From the NCBI RefSeq assembly GCF_000422805.1, contig NZ_KE383922.1, forward strand, positions 547,772 through 611,771: DNA of 64,000 nucleotides, given 5' to 3'. The stretch comes from Nocardioides halotolerans DSM 19273. Its GTDB lineage: Bacteria; Actinomycetota; Actinomycetes; Propionibacteriales; Nocardioidaceae. Below the pieces are notes generated by a model. It did no database searches and was not told the origin of the DNA. It saw nothing but the letters and a program-made list of their open reading frames with translations. A program made the position numbers and the translations under genes. Shown piece by piece: positions 18,927 through 27,024 of the stretch; the first letter of the stretch is position 1, and each line of letters starts with the position of its first letter.

Positions 18927-20150
18927 CTACTTGAGCTCGTTGCTCGTGAGGCCCAGCACCCGGCGAGCGACGATCAGCTGCTGGATCTGCTGGGTGCCCT
19001 CGAAGATGTCGAGGATCTTCGAGTCACGGGCCCACTTCTCGAGCAGCTCGGTCTCGCTGTAGCCGACCGCGCCGCACAGCTCGACGCAGGACAGCGTGAC
19101 GTCGGAGCCGACCCGGCCCGCCTTGGCCTTGGCCATCGAGGCCTCGAGCGAGTTGGGCTTGCGGTTGTCGGCCATCCAGGCGGCCTGCAGCATCAGCAGC
19201 CGGGCACCCTCGAGGTCGGACTCGAGCTGGAGGAACTTCGCCGCCGCCGCGGGCTGGGTGTACGCCGGCCGGTCGTAGTCGACCTCGACGCCCGCGTCCG
19301 CGAGCAGCTCGCGGGTGAGGTCGAGGGCGGCCGCGGCGCAGCCGATGGCCATCGACGCGACCAGCGGGCGGGTGTTGTCGAAGGTCGCCATGGCGCCCGC
19401 GAAGCCCTGCTTGGGGTCGACCTCGGCCGAGCCGAGGAGGTTCTCCGCAGGGACGCGGCAGTTCTCGAAGATGATCGTGGCGGTGTCGGACGCGCGGATG
19501 CCGAGCTTGTGCTCGAGCCGCTCGACCCGCATGCCCGGCGTCCCCTTCGGCACCACGAACGACTTGATCGCCGCCCGGCCGAGCTCCTTGTCGAGCGTCG
19601 CCCAGACCACGATGTGGTCGGCGCGGTCGCCGGAGGTCACGAAGATCTTCTCGCCGTTCAGGACGTACTCGTCGCCGTCGAGGACGGCGGTCGTCTTGAT
19701 GTTGGCCGAGTCGGAGCCCGTGCCGGGCTCGGTGATCGCCATGCCGGCCCACACGCCGTCGAAGCGCGCGAGCTGCTCGTCGTCTGCGACCGAGGCGATC
19801 GCGGAGTTGCCGAGACCCTGGCGCGGCATCGAGAGCAGCAGGCCGACGTCGCCCCAGCACATCTCCTGGATGGACATGACGCTCGCCAGGTTGGCGCCGT
19901 TCTTGCTCTGGGTGCCGGAGCCGTCGTCCTGCTTGTCGTCGCGACGCACGCCGGCGGCCCCCGCGCCCTCCGACGCGCCGGACTCGGCGAGCCCGTCGAT
20001 CATCGCCGCGAGCATGTCGAGCTCCTTGGGGTACTCGTGCTCGGCGAGGTCGTACTTGCGCGAGATCGGGCGCAGCATGTTCATCGCGACCTGGTGGGCC
20101 TGGCCCACCAGCGACCGGAACTTCTTGGGGTCGTCCAGGGAGATGGGCAT
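18927..20150 (-). CDS. Acyl-CoA dehydrogenase family protein (second of a pair)
   Basis: 407 residues with the acyl-CoA dehydrogenase fold: FAD/substrate loop AITEPGTGSDSANIKT, middle beta-domain LNGEKIFVTSGDRAD and C-terminal helices ending with FEGTQQIQQLIVARRVLG, where the E-G-T motif contacts FAD. The ATG overlaps the stop of the upstream dehydrogenase by 1 nt (TAATG), so the pair is coupled and likely forms a heteromer. The arrangement recalls mycobacterial fadE24-fadE23; the actual acyl substrate is unknown. Confidence 0.92.
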   Translation of the reverse strand: MPISLDDPKKFRSLVGQAHQVAMNMLRPISRKYDLAEHEYPKELDMLAAMIDGLAESGASEGAGAAGVRRDDKQDDGSGTQSKNGANLASVMSIQEMCWGDVGLLLSMPRQGLGNSAIASVADDEQLARFDGVWAGMAITEPGTGSDSANIKTTAVLDGDEYVLNGEKIFVTSGDRADHIVVWATLDKELGRAAIKSFVVPKGTPGMRVERLEHKLGIRASDTATIIFENCRVPAENLLGSAEVDPKQGFAGAMATFDNTRPLVASMAIGCAAAALDLTRELLADAGVEVDYDRPAYTQPAAAAKFLQLESDLEGARLLMLQAAWMADNRKPNSLEASMAKAKAGRVGSDVTLSCVELCGAVGYSETELLEKWARDSKILDIFEGTQQIQQLIVARRVLGLTSNELK

Positions 20151-21514
20151 TACACGATCACCGCGCCTTCCATGACGCCGACGGCCCGGAGGTCGCGGTA
20201 CCACCGCTCCACCGGGTGCTCCTTGACGAACCCGTGGCCACCGAGCAGCTGCACGCCGTCGAGGCCGATCCGCATGCCGTGGTCGGCGCACGCCTTGCGG
20301 GCGAGCGCGACCTCCTTGGCGAAGTCCTTGCCCGCCGCGGCCCGGCCCGCCGCCTTGTAGGTCAGCAGCCGCATCGCCTGCAGCTCGATCGCGATGTTCG
20401 CCACCATGAACGCGACCGACTGGCGGTGCGCCACCGGCTCGCCGAACGCCTCACGCTCCTTGACGTACGGCGTCACGTAGTCGAGGACGGCCTGGCCGGT
20501 GCCGACCGCCAGCGCGCACCAGGCGAGCCGCGAGAGTCGCACGCACTCGGCGTACGTCGAGCCGTCGGTCGCGCCCAGCACCGCGCCCTCGTCGACCTCG
20601 ACGTCGGTGAGCGTGAGCCGGGTCAGGCCGGCGGCGCGCACGCCCATCGACGGGTCGCCCTCCAGCGCGAGGCCCTCGGCGGACGACTCGACGAGGAACA
20701 GCACCGGGCGGCCGTCGAGCTGTGCCCCCGCGACGAACAGCTCGGCGTCGGCCCCGCGCGGGACCAGCGACTTCACGCCGTTGAGGACGTAGCCGTCACC
20801 CCGCCGCACGGCGGTGGTCCGCGGGCTCAGGACGTCGAAGAGCACCTGCGGCTCGGTGAGCGCGAGCGCTGCCGCGGGCACGTCGTCTCCGGCGAAGGCC
20901 GGCAGGTAGGTCTGCTGCTGCTCGTCGCTCCCCCACAGGCCGATGGCGGTGGCCACCGAGCCGGGAGCGAGGGCCGCCACGGCGATGCCGAGGTCGCCCG
21001 TGGCGAGCGCCTCCGCGACGAGCGTGCCGGCCATGGCCGAGCGCTCCTCGGCGACGCCGCCGAGCGACTCCGGGAGCCCGAGGATCGGCAGGCCGATCTC
21101 CAGGCTCGCCTCGAGCACCTCGGCGGGCGTGGCGCACGCCGCATCGGCGTCGGCTGCCGCCGGCCGCACGACCTCGGTGGCGAACTCGGTCACCACGTCG
21201 ACGAGCAGCTGCTCGTCCTCGGTCGGCGTCAGGTCGAACTGCCCGGTCGCCTTCGTCGCCGGCGCACGCACGCCGTCCTTGCCGCGCGCGCCCTTGCGGG
21301 AGAAGGTCCGGCCGGCCTTCGTCACGGTGCTGAAACCACTGCGGGTGACCGTGAACACCGCCTGCTCGGCCTGCTTGCGCAGCCCGAGCCGGTCGAGCAG
21401 GTCGGTCTGGGCGAGCCGGCTCAGGCCGGCGACGAGGTAGCCGATCGGGTCGCGGGTCTCGGACGACGCCACCCCGTGCCGCCCGCCTGGGCGGAGATTG
21501 CCGAGCAAGGACAT
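20150..21514 (-). CDS. Acyl-CoA dehydrogenase family protein (first of a pair)
   Basis: 454 residues. A roughly 95-residue Arg/Lys-rich N-terminal extension (to about TKATGQFDLTPTEDEQ) precedes the acyl-CoA dehydrogenase domain with N-terminal helices, the beta-domain (ALALTEPQVLFDV, YVLNGVKSLVPRGADAE) and the C-terminal bundle (LLGGHGFVKEHPVERWYRDLR). The FAD-contact region differs from the partner, which fits a heterodimer with one diverged subunit. ATG at 21514 has a GAGGAG Shine-Dalgarno. A perfect palindrome lies 9 nt upstream, so a repressor should block this two-gene operon. Confidence 0.9.
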   Translation of the reverse strand: MSLLGNLRPGGRHGVASSETRDPIGYLVAGLSRLAQTDLLDRLGLRKQAEQAVFTVTRSGFSTVTKAGRTFSRKGARGKDGVRAPATKATGQFDLTPTEDEQLLVDVVTEFATEVVRPAAADADAACATPAEVLEASLEIGLPILGLPESLGGVAEERSAMAGTLVAEALATGDLGIAVAALAPGSVATAIGLWGSDEQQQTYLPAFAGDDVPAAALALTEPQVLFDVLSPRTTAVRRGDGYVLNGVKSLVPRGADAELFVAGAQLDGRPVLFLVESSAEGLALEGDPSMGVRAAGLTRLTLTDVEVDEGAVLGATDGSTYAECVRLSRLAWCALAVGTGQAVLDYVTPYVKEREAFGEPVAHRQSVAFMVANIAIELQAMRLLTYKAAGRAAAGKDFAKEVALARKACADHGMRIGLDGVQLLGGHGFVKEHPVERWYRDLRAVGVMEGAVIV

Positions 21515-21523
21515 GCTCCTCAA

Positions 21524-21540
21524 TGTAACTCCGAGTTACA
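21524..21540. promoter_or_regulatory. Perfect palindromic operator upstream of the acyl-CoA dehydrogenase operon
   Basis: TGTAACTC-C-GAGTTACA is an 8-bp perfect inverted repeat with a single central base, immediately before the Shine-Dalgarno of the first dehydrogenase gene. Size and AT-bearing arms fit a TetR-family fatty-acid-type operator. The cognate regulator is not in this window. Confidence 0.75.
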
Positions 21541-21630
21541 CAGCGGGCTACACGTGACGGGGTGCCTCCGGTCACACCGCTGTCCACACTCCGGTCCGCA
21601 CCGGAGTCCGCCATCTCGGGGGTGCCTCGT

Positions 21631-21636
21631 TATCGT
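21631..21636 (+). promoter_or_regulatory. -10 element (TATCGT), leaderless promoter of def
   Basis: TATCGT ends 6 nt before the GTG at 21643 and fixes that start. Confidence 0.55.
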
Positions 21637-21642
21637 TCCCGC

Positions 21643-22230
21643 GTGACCGAGCAGACCGTCCACGCGCCGTACGGGCAGCTCCCGCGCGGCGGTGTCGTCC
21701 ACCCGATCACGCGCTGGGGCGCGGACGTCATGCACCGGCCGCAGCAGCCGGTGACCGACTACGACGACGCCCTGCTGCGGCTGGTCAGCGACATGGTCGA
21801 GACGATGTACGCCGCCGACGGCGTCGGTCTCGCGGCGTGCCAGATCGGCGTCGACAGGGCGGTCTTCGTGTTCGACTGCCCCGACGACGAGGGCCTCCGC
21901 ACGGTGGGCGTGGTGTGCAACCCGGTGCTCACCCTGCCCGAAGGCAAGGACCGCAAGCTCGACGACGGCGACGAGGGCTGCCTCTCCTACCCCGGTGCGT
22001 TCGTCGAGTGCGCGCGCCCGGACCTCGCCACCGTCACCGGCACCGGGGTCGACGGCTCACCGGTGGAGTTCACCGGCACGGGCATGCTGGCCCGCTGCCT
22101 CCAGCACGAGACCGACCACACGCTGGGCACGGTGTTCGGTGACCGGCTGCCGACCAAGCTCCGCAAGCGGCTCCAGAAGGCCATGGAGAAGGCCGCCGAC
22201 GACTACCCGCTCGACTGGCCCGCGCACTAG
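21643..22230 (+). CDS. def: Peptide deformylase
   Basis: 195 residues. Removes the formyl group from nascent N-terminal methionine using a bound metal. The three family motifs are present with variation: GVGLAACQIG (Cys where Pro is usual), EGCLSYPG with the Cys ligand, and QHETDHTLG with the HExxH-type ligands (H-E-T-D-H). The start is set by the leaderless -10. Convergent with the SpoU methyltransferase (22-nt gap). Actinobacteria often have several deformylases, so this need not be the essential copy. Confidence 0.94.
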   Translation: MTEQTVHAPYGQLPRGGVVHPITRWGADVMHRPQQPVTDYDDALLRLVSDMVETMYAADGVGLAACQIGVDRAVFVFDCPDDEGLRTVGVVCNPVLTLPEGKDRKLDDGDEGCLSYPGAFVECARPDLATVTGTGVDGSPVEFTGTGMLARCLQHETDHTLGTVFGDRLPTKLRKRLQKAMEKAADDYPLDWPAH

Positions 22231-22252
22231 GCAGCGGCCCTCGCCGGACGGC

Positions 22253-23056
22253 TCAGCGGCGCGCCGCGACGTAGCAGGCGACCGCGGTGGCGGCGGCGAC
22301 GTTGAGCGAGTCGATGCCGCCGGCCATGGGGATGATCGCGCGCCGGTCGGCGGTCTCCTCCCACCGCGGCGAGAGCCCGTGCCCCTCCGAGCCCAGCACC
22401 AGCGCGAGCCGGTCGACCCCGGCGACAGCCTCCTCGACCGGGACCGCGTCGTCGGCCAGCGTGAGCGCCACGGTGGTGAAGCCGCGCCTTGTCAGGGCCA
22501 GGAGCGCGCCGTGCCAGTCGGGCAGGCGGGTCCACGGCAGCGCGAAGACCGCGCCCATGGCGACCTTGACCGAGCGCCGGTAGAGCGGGTCCGCGCACCG
22601 GGGCGCCAGCAGGACCGCGTCGAAGCCCAGCGCCGCGCCGGAGCGGAAGATCGCGCCGACGTTCGTGTGGTCCACGATCTCCTCGAGCACCAGCACCGAC
22701 CGCGCGCCCTCGAGCACCTCTTCCAACGCCGGAAGCGGGCGGCGCTCGAGCGAGGCCAGCGCGCCGCGGTGGACGTGGAAGCCGGTGACCTGCTCGGCGA
22801 GGTCCTCGGACACGACGTAGCAGGGCGCGTCCGTCGTCGCGAGGACGTCGGACAGGCCGTCGAGCCAGCGCGGCGCCATGAGGAACGAGCGCGGGCGGTG
22901 GCCGGCCTCGACCGCGCGCCGCACCACCTTCTCGCCCTCGGCCAGGAACAGACCGTGCTCGGCCTCGAGGTGCTTGCGGAGCTCGACGTCGCGCAGGTCG
23001 CGGTAGTCGGCGAGCCGCGGGTCGTCCGCCGACCCGATCTCGACGAGCTCAGCCAC
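22253..23056 (-). CDS. TrmH/SpoU family RNA 2'-O-methyltransferase
   Basis: 267 residues: an N-terminal substrate-binding domain of the L30e-like type (about 1-105, with HGLFLAEGEKVVRRAVEAG) and a C-terminal SPOUT methyltransferase knot. SPOUT motifs are visible: EEIVDHTNVGAIFRSG (catalytic Asn and Arg), LVLGSEGHGLS and IPMAGGIDSLNVAAAT. It methylates a ribose in rRNA or tRNA; the target is unknown. The GTG start overlaps the end of the siroheme synthase gene by 8 nt, so the two are co-transcribed. Confidence 0.92.
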   Translation of the reverse strand: MAELVEIGSADDPRLADYRDLRDVELRKHLEAEHGLFLAEGEKVVRRAVEAGHRPRSFLMAPRWLDGLSDVLATTDAPCYVVSEDLAEQVTGFHVHRGALASLERRPLPALEEVLEGARSVLVLEEIVDHTNVGAIFRSGAALGFDAVLLAPRCADPLYRRSVKVAMGAVFALPWTRLPDWHGALLALTRRGFTTVALTLADDAVPVEEAVAGVDRLALVLGSEGHGLSPRWEETADRRAIIPMAGGIDSLNVAAATAVACYVAARR

Positions 23057-24284
23057 GGCGGTCGGGGTAGTGCTCCGGACGGGCCACCGCGACGACGTCG
23101 CCGACCACGATGATCGCGGGCGGCCGCACGGCCTCGCGGGTGAGGTCCGCCGCGAGGGCGCCGAGCGTCGAGAGCACGGTCCGCTCCCCCGGCATGCTGC
23201 CGTCGCAGACGACCGCGACCGGTGTGCCCGGCTCGCGACCGCCGGCGAGGAGGGCGTCGGCGATCGCCGGGGCGTTGTCGACGGCCATCATCAGCAGCAG
23301 CGTGCCGTGCAGCCGCGCGACGGCGTCCCAGTCGGTGAGCGAGTCGGGGTGACCGGGGGGCACGTGCCCCGAGATGACGGTGAAGTCGTGCGCGACACCG
23401 CGGTGGGTAACGGGGATGCCGGCCAGCGCCGGCACCGTGATGGGGCTGGTCAGCCCCGGGACGACGGTGACGGGTACGCCGGCGGCCCGGCACGCCTCGA
23501 CCTCCTCGAACCCCCGCCCGAACACGAAGCTGTCGCCGCCCTTGAACCGGACCACCCGCTGGCCGGCCCGGGCGCGCTCGACGAGGACGCGGTTGATCTC
23601 CTCCTGCTGGGCCGCCCGGCCCCGGGGCAGCTTGGCGACGTCGATGAGCTCGACGTCGGCCGGCAGCTCCCCCAGCAGCTCGCGCGGCGCGAGCCGGTCC
23701 GCCACGACGACGTCGGCCTCCATCAGGGCCTTGCGCCCGGCGACCGAGATCAGCTCGGGGTCCCCCGGACCACCCCCGACGAGGACCACACCCGGCGACC
23801 GGTCGCGCTGGTGGCGGGCCACGATCGTGCCCTCGCGCAGGCCCTCGAGGATCTCGTCGCGCACGGCCGCGCTGCGCCGCGGCTCCCGGTTGCCGAGCAC
23901 CGCGACCGTCACGCCCGCGTGCCGGCCCACGGCCGGCGTCCAGGCGCTCGCCCGGGTGGCGTCGTCGGCGCGCACGCAGAACACCCGACGGTGTTCGGCG
24001 CCGTCGGTCACCGCCTCGTTGACCGCGGCGTCGTCCGTCGCGGCGATGACGTACCACGCGCCGTCGAGGTCGGCGTCCTCGAAGCCACGCCGGTGCCAGG
24101 CGATCTCCCCCGCCGTGGCGAGCCCCTCGACCGCCGGCGTCACCTCGGGCGAGACCAGGACGACGTCCGCCCCCGCGGCGATCAGCTGCGGCACCCGGCG
24201 CTGCGCGACGTGGCCACCGCCCACGACCAGCACCCGGCGGCCGGTCAGGATCAGGCCGGAGGGGTACGGCGGGTGCTGCTCCAC
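23049..24284 (-). CDS. cysG: Siroheme synthase-like bifunctional protein (precorrin-2 dehydrogenase / uroporphyrinogen-III methyltransferase)
   Basis: 411 residues. Residues 1-150 form an NAD-binding CysG-B-type domain (RRVLVVGGGHVAQRRVPQL) for precorrin-2 oxidation and iron insertion. Residues 160-405 form the SAM-dependent uroporphyrinogen-III C-methyltransferase (VGGGPGDPELISVAGRKAL, VVRFKGGDSFVFGRG, GIPVTHRGVAHDFTVISGH). It makes siroheme for sulfite and nitrite reductases. The GTG has no well-spaced Shine-Dalgarno; GATGAT, 6 nt upstream, would fit a leaderless start. It is followed by an overlapping RNA methyltransferase gene. Confidence 0.92.
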   Translation of the reverse strand: MEQHPPYPSGLILTGRRVLVVGGGHVAQRRVPQLIAAGADVVLVSPEVTPAVEGLATAGEIAWHRRGFEDADLDGAWYVIAATDDAAVNEAVTDGAEHRRVFCVRADDATRASAWTPAVGRHAGVTVAVLGNREPRRSAAVRDEILEGLREGTIVARHQRDRSPGVVLVGGGPGDPELISVAGRKALMEADVVVADRLAPRELLGELPADVELIDVAKLPRGRAAQQEEINRVLVERARAGQRVVRFKGGDSFVFGRGFEEVEACRAAGVPVTVVPGLTSPITVPALAGIPVTHRGVAHDFTVISGHVPPGHPDSLTDWDAVARLHGTLLLMMAVDNAPAIADALLAGGREPGTPVAVVCDGSMPGERTVLSTLGALAADLTREAVRPPAIIVVGDVVAVARPEHYPDRRG

Positions 24285-24350
24285 CCCTCCATCATCGGGG
24301 TACCTGCGGACTAGGGTCGGACCACCCGACCTCGTGAGACAGGAGCCTCC

Positions 24351-24878
24351 ATGTCACTCGACCGCCCGGTGAGCCCGGACCCCTACGACCTGCTGCCGAC
24401 CGTCCCGTCGTTCACCGTCACCAGCGACGACGTCTCCGACGGCCAGCCGCTCAAGGACGACCAGGTCAACGAGTTCGGCGACACCTCGCCCCAGCTGTCG
24501 TGGTCCGGCTTCCCGGAGGACGCCAAGAGCTTCACGGTCACCTGCTTCGACCCCGACGCCCCGACGCCGAGCGGCTTCTGGCACTGGGTGCTCGTCGACC
24601 TGCCCGCCGACTGCACCTCGCTCGACGCCGGAGCCGGTGCCGAGGGCGCGTCGCTGCCGGGCAGCGCGTTCATGTGCCGCAACGACGGCGGGACGCGCGC
24701 GTTCATGGGCGCGGCGCCGCCGGAGGGCGACCAGGTACACCGCTACTACTTCGTTGTGCACGCGGTGAAGGAGGAGTCGCTCGGCGTCGACGCCGACGCC
24801 TCGCCCGCGGTGGTGTCCTTCAACCTCGCGTTCAAGACCGCCGGCCGCGCGATCCTCCACGGCACCTACCAGCACTGA
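24351..24878 (+). CDS. YbhB/YbcL family Raf kinase inhibitor-like protein (PEBP fold)
   Basis: 175 residues, cytoplasmic PEBP-type beta-fold. Conserved ligand-pocket segments are visible: [40 protein letters not shown] (the D-P-D-A-P and W-H-W signature) and a late [10 protein letters not shown] strand. The bacterial role is unclear. The ATG has an ACAGGAG Shine-Dalgarno; a TAGGGT hexamer 35-40 nt upstream could be its -10, so this gene is leadered, unlike many neighbours. Confidence 0.92.
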   Translation: MSLDRPVSPDPYDLLPTVPSFTVTSDDVSDGQPLKDDQVNEFGDTSPQLSWSGFPEDAKSFTVTCFDPDAPTPSGFWHWVLVDLPADCTSLDAGAGAEGASLPGSAFMCRNDGGTRAFMGAAPPEGDQVHRYYFVVHAVKEESLGVDADASPAVVSFNLAFKTAGRAILHGTYQH

Positions 24879-24918
24879 GTTCCCCACGCGGCGCGCCCGC
24901 ACCCGGCATGATGCGGGC

Positions 24919-25515
24919 GTGCCACGCTCCCGACACGGCCTGATCTGGCTGCCCGCGCTCGTCCTGGTCGCCACCATCGCGCAGCTCGCGGTCGCCACCT
25001 GGGTGCCGGGCATCGAGCGGTTCGCCGACAAGGCGTTCGGCGCCCGCCTCGCGGCGTACCCGGTGATGATGCTGCTGATCCCTGCGATCTGGTGGGTGGT
25101 GGTGAAGCGGCGCCGCCCGGACGCCGAGCCGCCGTACGTCGCGTTCGCGCTCGTGATGCTCGGCTTCCTCGTCGACACGACCGGCAACAGCCTCGACTTC
25201 TACGACACCATCACGTGGTGGGACGACATGAACCACTTCGTGAACTGGTTCTTCCTGCTGTCCGGCATCGGGCTCCTCATCGCGCAGGACCTCGAGCCGC
25301 GCTGGGCGCAGCTGCTGCTGGTCGCCGGTCTGGGCTGCCTGCTGGCTCTCGGGTGGGAGATCGGTGAGTGGTACACGTTCATCCGGCACGGCACCGAGCT
25401 CGACACGGCATACGAGGACACCCTCGCCGACATGACGCTCGGCTCCTGTGGCGCCTTCCTCGCCGCGCTCGTGGTCGCGCGGGTGAGCGCTACTCGCGCT
25501 GACGGCTCAGGATGA
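24919..25515 (+). CDS. Conserved multi-pass membrane protein (DUF2238/YjdF-like)
   Basis: 198 residues with about five membrane helices. The polar motifs DMNHFVNWFF, ALGWEIGEWYTF and YEDTLADMTLGSCGA, which recur in DUF2238/YjdF-type proteins, sit at helix ends and could form a metal or substrate site. Function is unknown. The GTG has CATGAT 6 nt upstream, a near match to the leaderless pattern. The 3' end overlaps the convergent PP2C gene by 26 bp. Confidence 0.75.
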   Translation: MPRSRHGLIWLPALVLVATIAQLAVATWVPGIERFADKAFGARLAAYPVMMLLIPAIWWVVVKRRRPDAEPPYVAFALVMLGFLVDTTGNSLDFYDTITWWDDMNHFVNWFFLLSGIGLLIAQDLEPRWAQLLLVAGLGCLLALGWEIGEWYTFIRHGTELDTAYEDTLADMTLGSCGAFLAALVVARVSATRADGSG

Positions 25516-26575
25516 GCACCGCGCGGTCGTCGTCGCCGCTCTCGATTTGGTCGATGATGCGGGTCGCGGCGCCGCGGAAGCCGACGCCGACCGCCTCCTG
25601 CGCGGTCCGCTGGAGCCAGGCGATCCCGGCGTCGATGTGCGAGGCGCGGTCCTCGACGACCCCGTCGGTGTAGAAGAGCAGCGCCTCGCCCGGGAGGAGC
25701 CGGCCGTGGCTCACGTGCAGCTCCGGGTCGGGGAGCACGCCGAGGGCGGTGCCGCGGGCGTTGTCGATCAGCCACTCGCCGCTCGGCAGGTCGAGCCGCA
25801 GCGCGGGCGGGTGGCCGGCGCTGGTGATCTGGTAGCCGCCGTCCTCGAGGTCGACGAGCAGGTGGACCGCGGTGGCGAACGCCTCGTCGTCGCCCTGGCG
25901 GAGCAGGAACCTGTTGGCGGCCCGGAACAGGTCCTCCGGCCCGAGCGCCCCGATGAGCCCACCCAGCGCGCCGGCGAACTGCAGCGCGGCCGGTCCGGCG
26001 GCCGTCCCCTTTCCGCACACGTCGACCAGCACGACCTCCAGCCGCTGCTTGTCGTCGCTGAGCTCGGCGACGAGGAAGTCGCCGGCGTACTTGACGCCGT
26101 TCGACGTGAGCATCGCCGACTGCGACTCCCAGCCGCCGGGCAGGCTCGGGATGCGGCCCTGGGCCTGGAGCCGGTCCTTGAGCTCCCCCAGGAGCGCCTC
26201 GCTGAGCATGCCGGGCAGGCTGCTCCGCGCGCGGCTCGCGACGTAGAGGACGAGCAGCACCGCGACCAGGAACTCCACCACGGCCAGCCACTGGATCGGC
26301 GAGAGGTCCTCCTGGAGCACCAGCGACAGGGCGCCCGCGAGGGCGTCGACCGCCGCCACGACCAGCAGCGGCCGGAAGCTGAGGAGGATCCTGGCGACGA
26401 GCAGCCACAGGAAGTACGCCGTCAGCGGCATCAGCCCGCGATCGACCATCGAGACGCCGAACGACGCCGCCACCAGTACGACGAGCCCGGCCGCGACCGC
26501 CCACTGCGCGCGGACCGAGCCGCTCCGCCACGCGTCGACGCGCGCTCGCAGCACCTCAGCCGCCCGGCCAGCCAT
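25490..26575 (-). CDS. Membrane-anchored PP2C/SpoIIE family serine phosphatase
   Basis: 361 residues. Four hydrophobic segments occupy about residues 25-115; a cytoplasmic linker and a SpoIIE/RsbU-type PPM domain follow (about 135-361). Metal-binding motifs are visible: KYAGDFLVAEL (Asp ligand), VLVDVCGKGTAAG, ITSAGHPPALRL, LFYTDGVVEDR and DDRAVLIL. Such enzymes dephosphorylate anti-anti-sigma factors in stress or developmental switches. No anti-sigma or STAS gene is adjacent. TAGCCT on the minus strand (26582-26587) ends 6 nt before the ATG, a leaderless promoter. Confidence 0.92.
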   Translation of the reverse strand: MAGRAAEVLRARVDAWRSGSVRAQWAVAAGLVVLVAASFGVSMVDRGLMPLTAYFLWLLVARILLSFRPLLVVAAVDALAGALSLVLQEDLSPIQWLAVVEFLVAVLLVLYVASRARSSLPGMLSEALLGELKDRLQAQGRIPSLPGGWESQSAMLTSNGVKYAGDFLVAELSDDKQRLEVVLVDVCGKGTAAGPAALQFAGALGGLIGALGPEDLFRAANRFLLRQGDDEAFATAVHLLVDLEDGGYQITSAGHPPALRLDLPSGEWLIDNARGTALGVLPDPELHVSHGRLLPGEALLFYTDGVVEDRASHIDAGIAWLQRTAQEAVGVGFRGAATRIIDQIESGDDDRAVLILSRQRE

Positions 26576-26617
26576 CCCCGAAGGCTAGTGCCTGGGCCGC
26601 GACCGGGTCGGCGTGCC

Positions 26618-26623
26618 TAGACT
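26618..26623 (+). promoter_or_regulatory. -10 element (TAGACT) of the broken GNAT gene
   Basis: TAGACT ends 6 nt before GTG at 26630, the same spacing as at intact leaderless genes. The promoter has outlived the reading frame. Confidence 0.5.
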
Positions 26624-26629
26624 CCCGGC

Positions 26630-26967
26630 GTGCCCGACCCCGAGCTCCGTATCCGACGAGCCGGGTCGGCCTCTTCGCCGAGGTCGGCGGCGAGCTGGCC
26701 GGCGGGCTGATGGGCTCCTACCCGGAGCTCACGCCGATGGTCCTGCAGCGCGAGGCGCGGCTCAACAGCCTGTGGGTGCTGCCGGAGCACCGCGGCCTCG
26801 GGGTGGGCAGCCGGCTGGTGGAGGCGTTCCTCGACTGGGCGCGCGAGCGCGGGGCGGCGTACGCCGTGGTGAGCGCGTTCGCCGCCAACCCGACCGCGAT
26901 CCGGCTCTACGAGAAGCACGGCTTCGGGCCGCACACGGTCACGCTGAGAGCCCTGCTCAGCTCCTGA
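26630..26967 (+). pseudogene. GNAT N-acetyltransferase, internally deleted and frameshifted
   Basis: The GTG after the intact -10 starts VPDPELRIRRAG, a typical GNAT first strand, but that frame stops at about 26709. The rest of the fold is in another frame: RVGLFAEVGGELAGGLMGSY from about 26662, then LNSLWVLPEHRGLGVGSRLV (acetyl-CoA-binding motif A), AVVSAFAANPTAIRLYEKHGF (motif B) and the stop at 26967. About 40-60 residues (the helices after strand 1) are missing at the junction near 26658-26665. A deletion of non-triplet length explains both defects. An ATG at 26710 could yield an 85-residue fragment. Confidence 0.75.
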
Positions 26968-27024
26968 ACCGGGCCGCGACCTCGTCGGCCACGTGGGGCT
27001 CCCCCGAGATCCGGGAGGACCGCC

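Noticed and set aside
18927..21514. Assigning fadE23/fadE24 gene symbols
   Set aside because: Order and sizes resemble the mycobacterial pair, but orthology cannot be shown without alignment.
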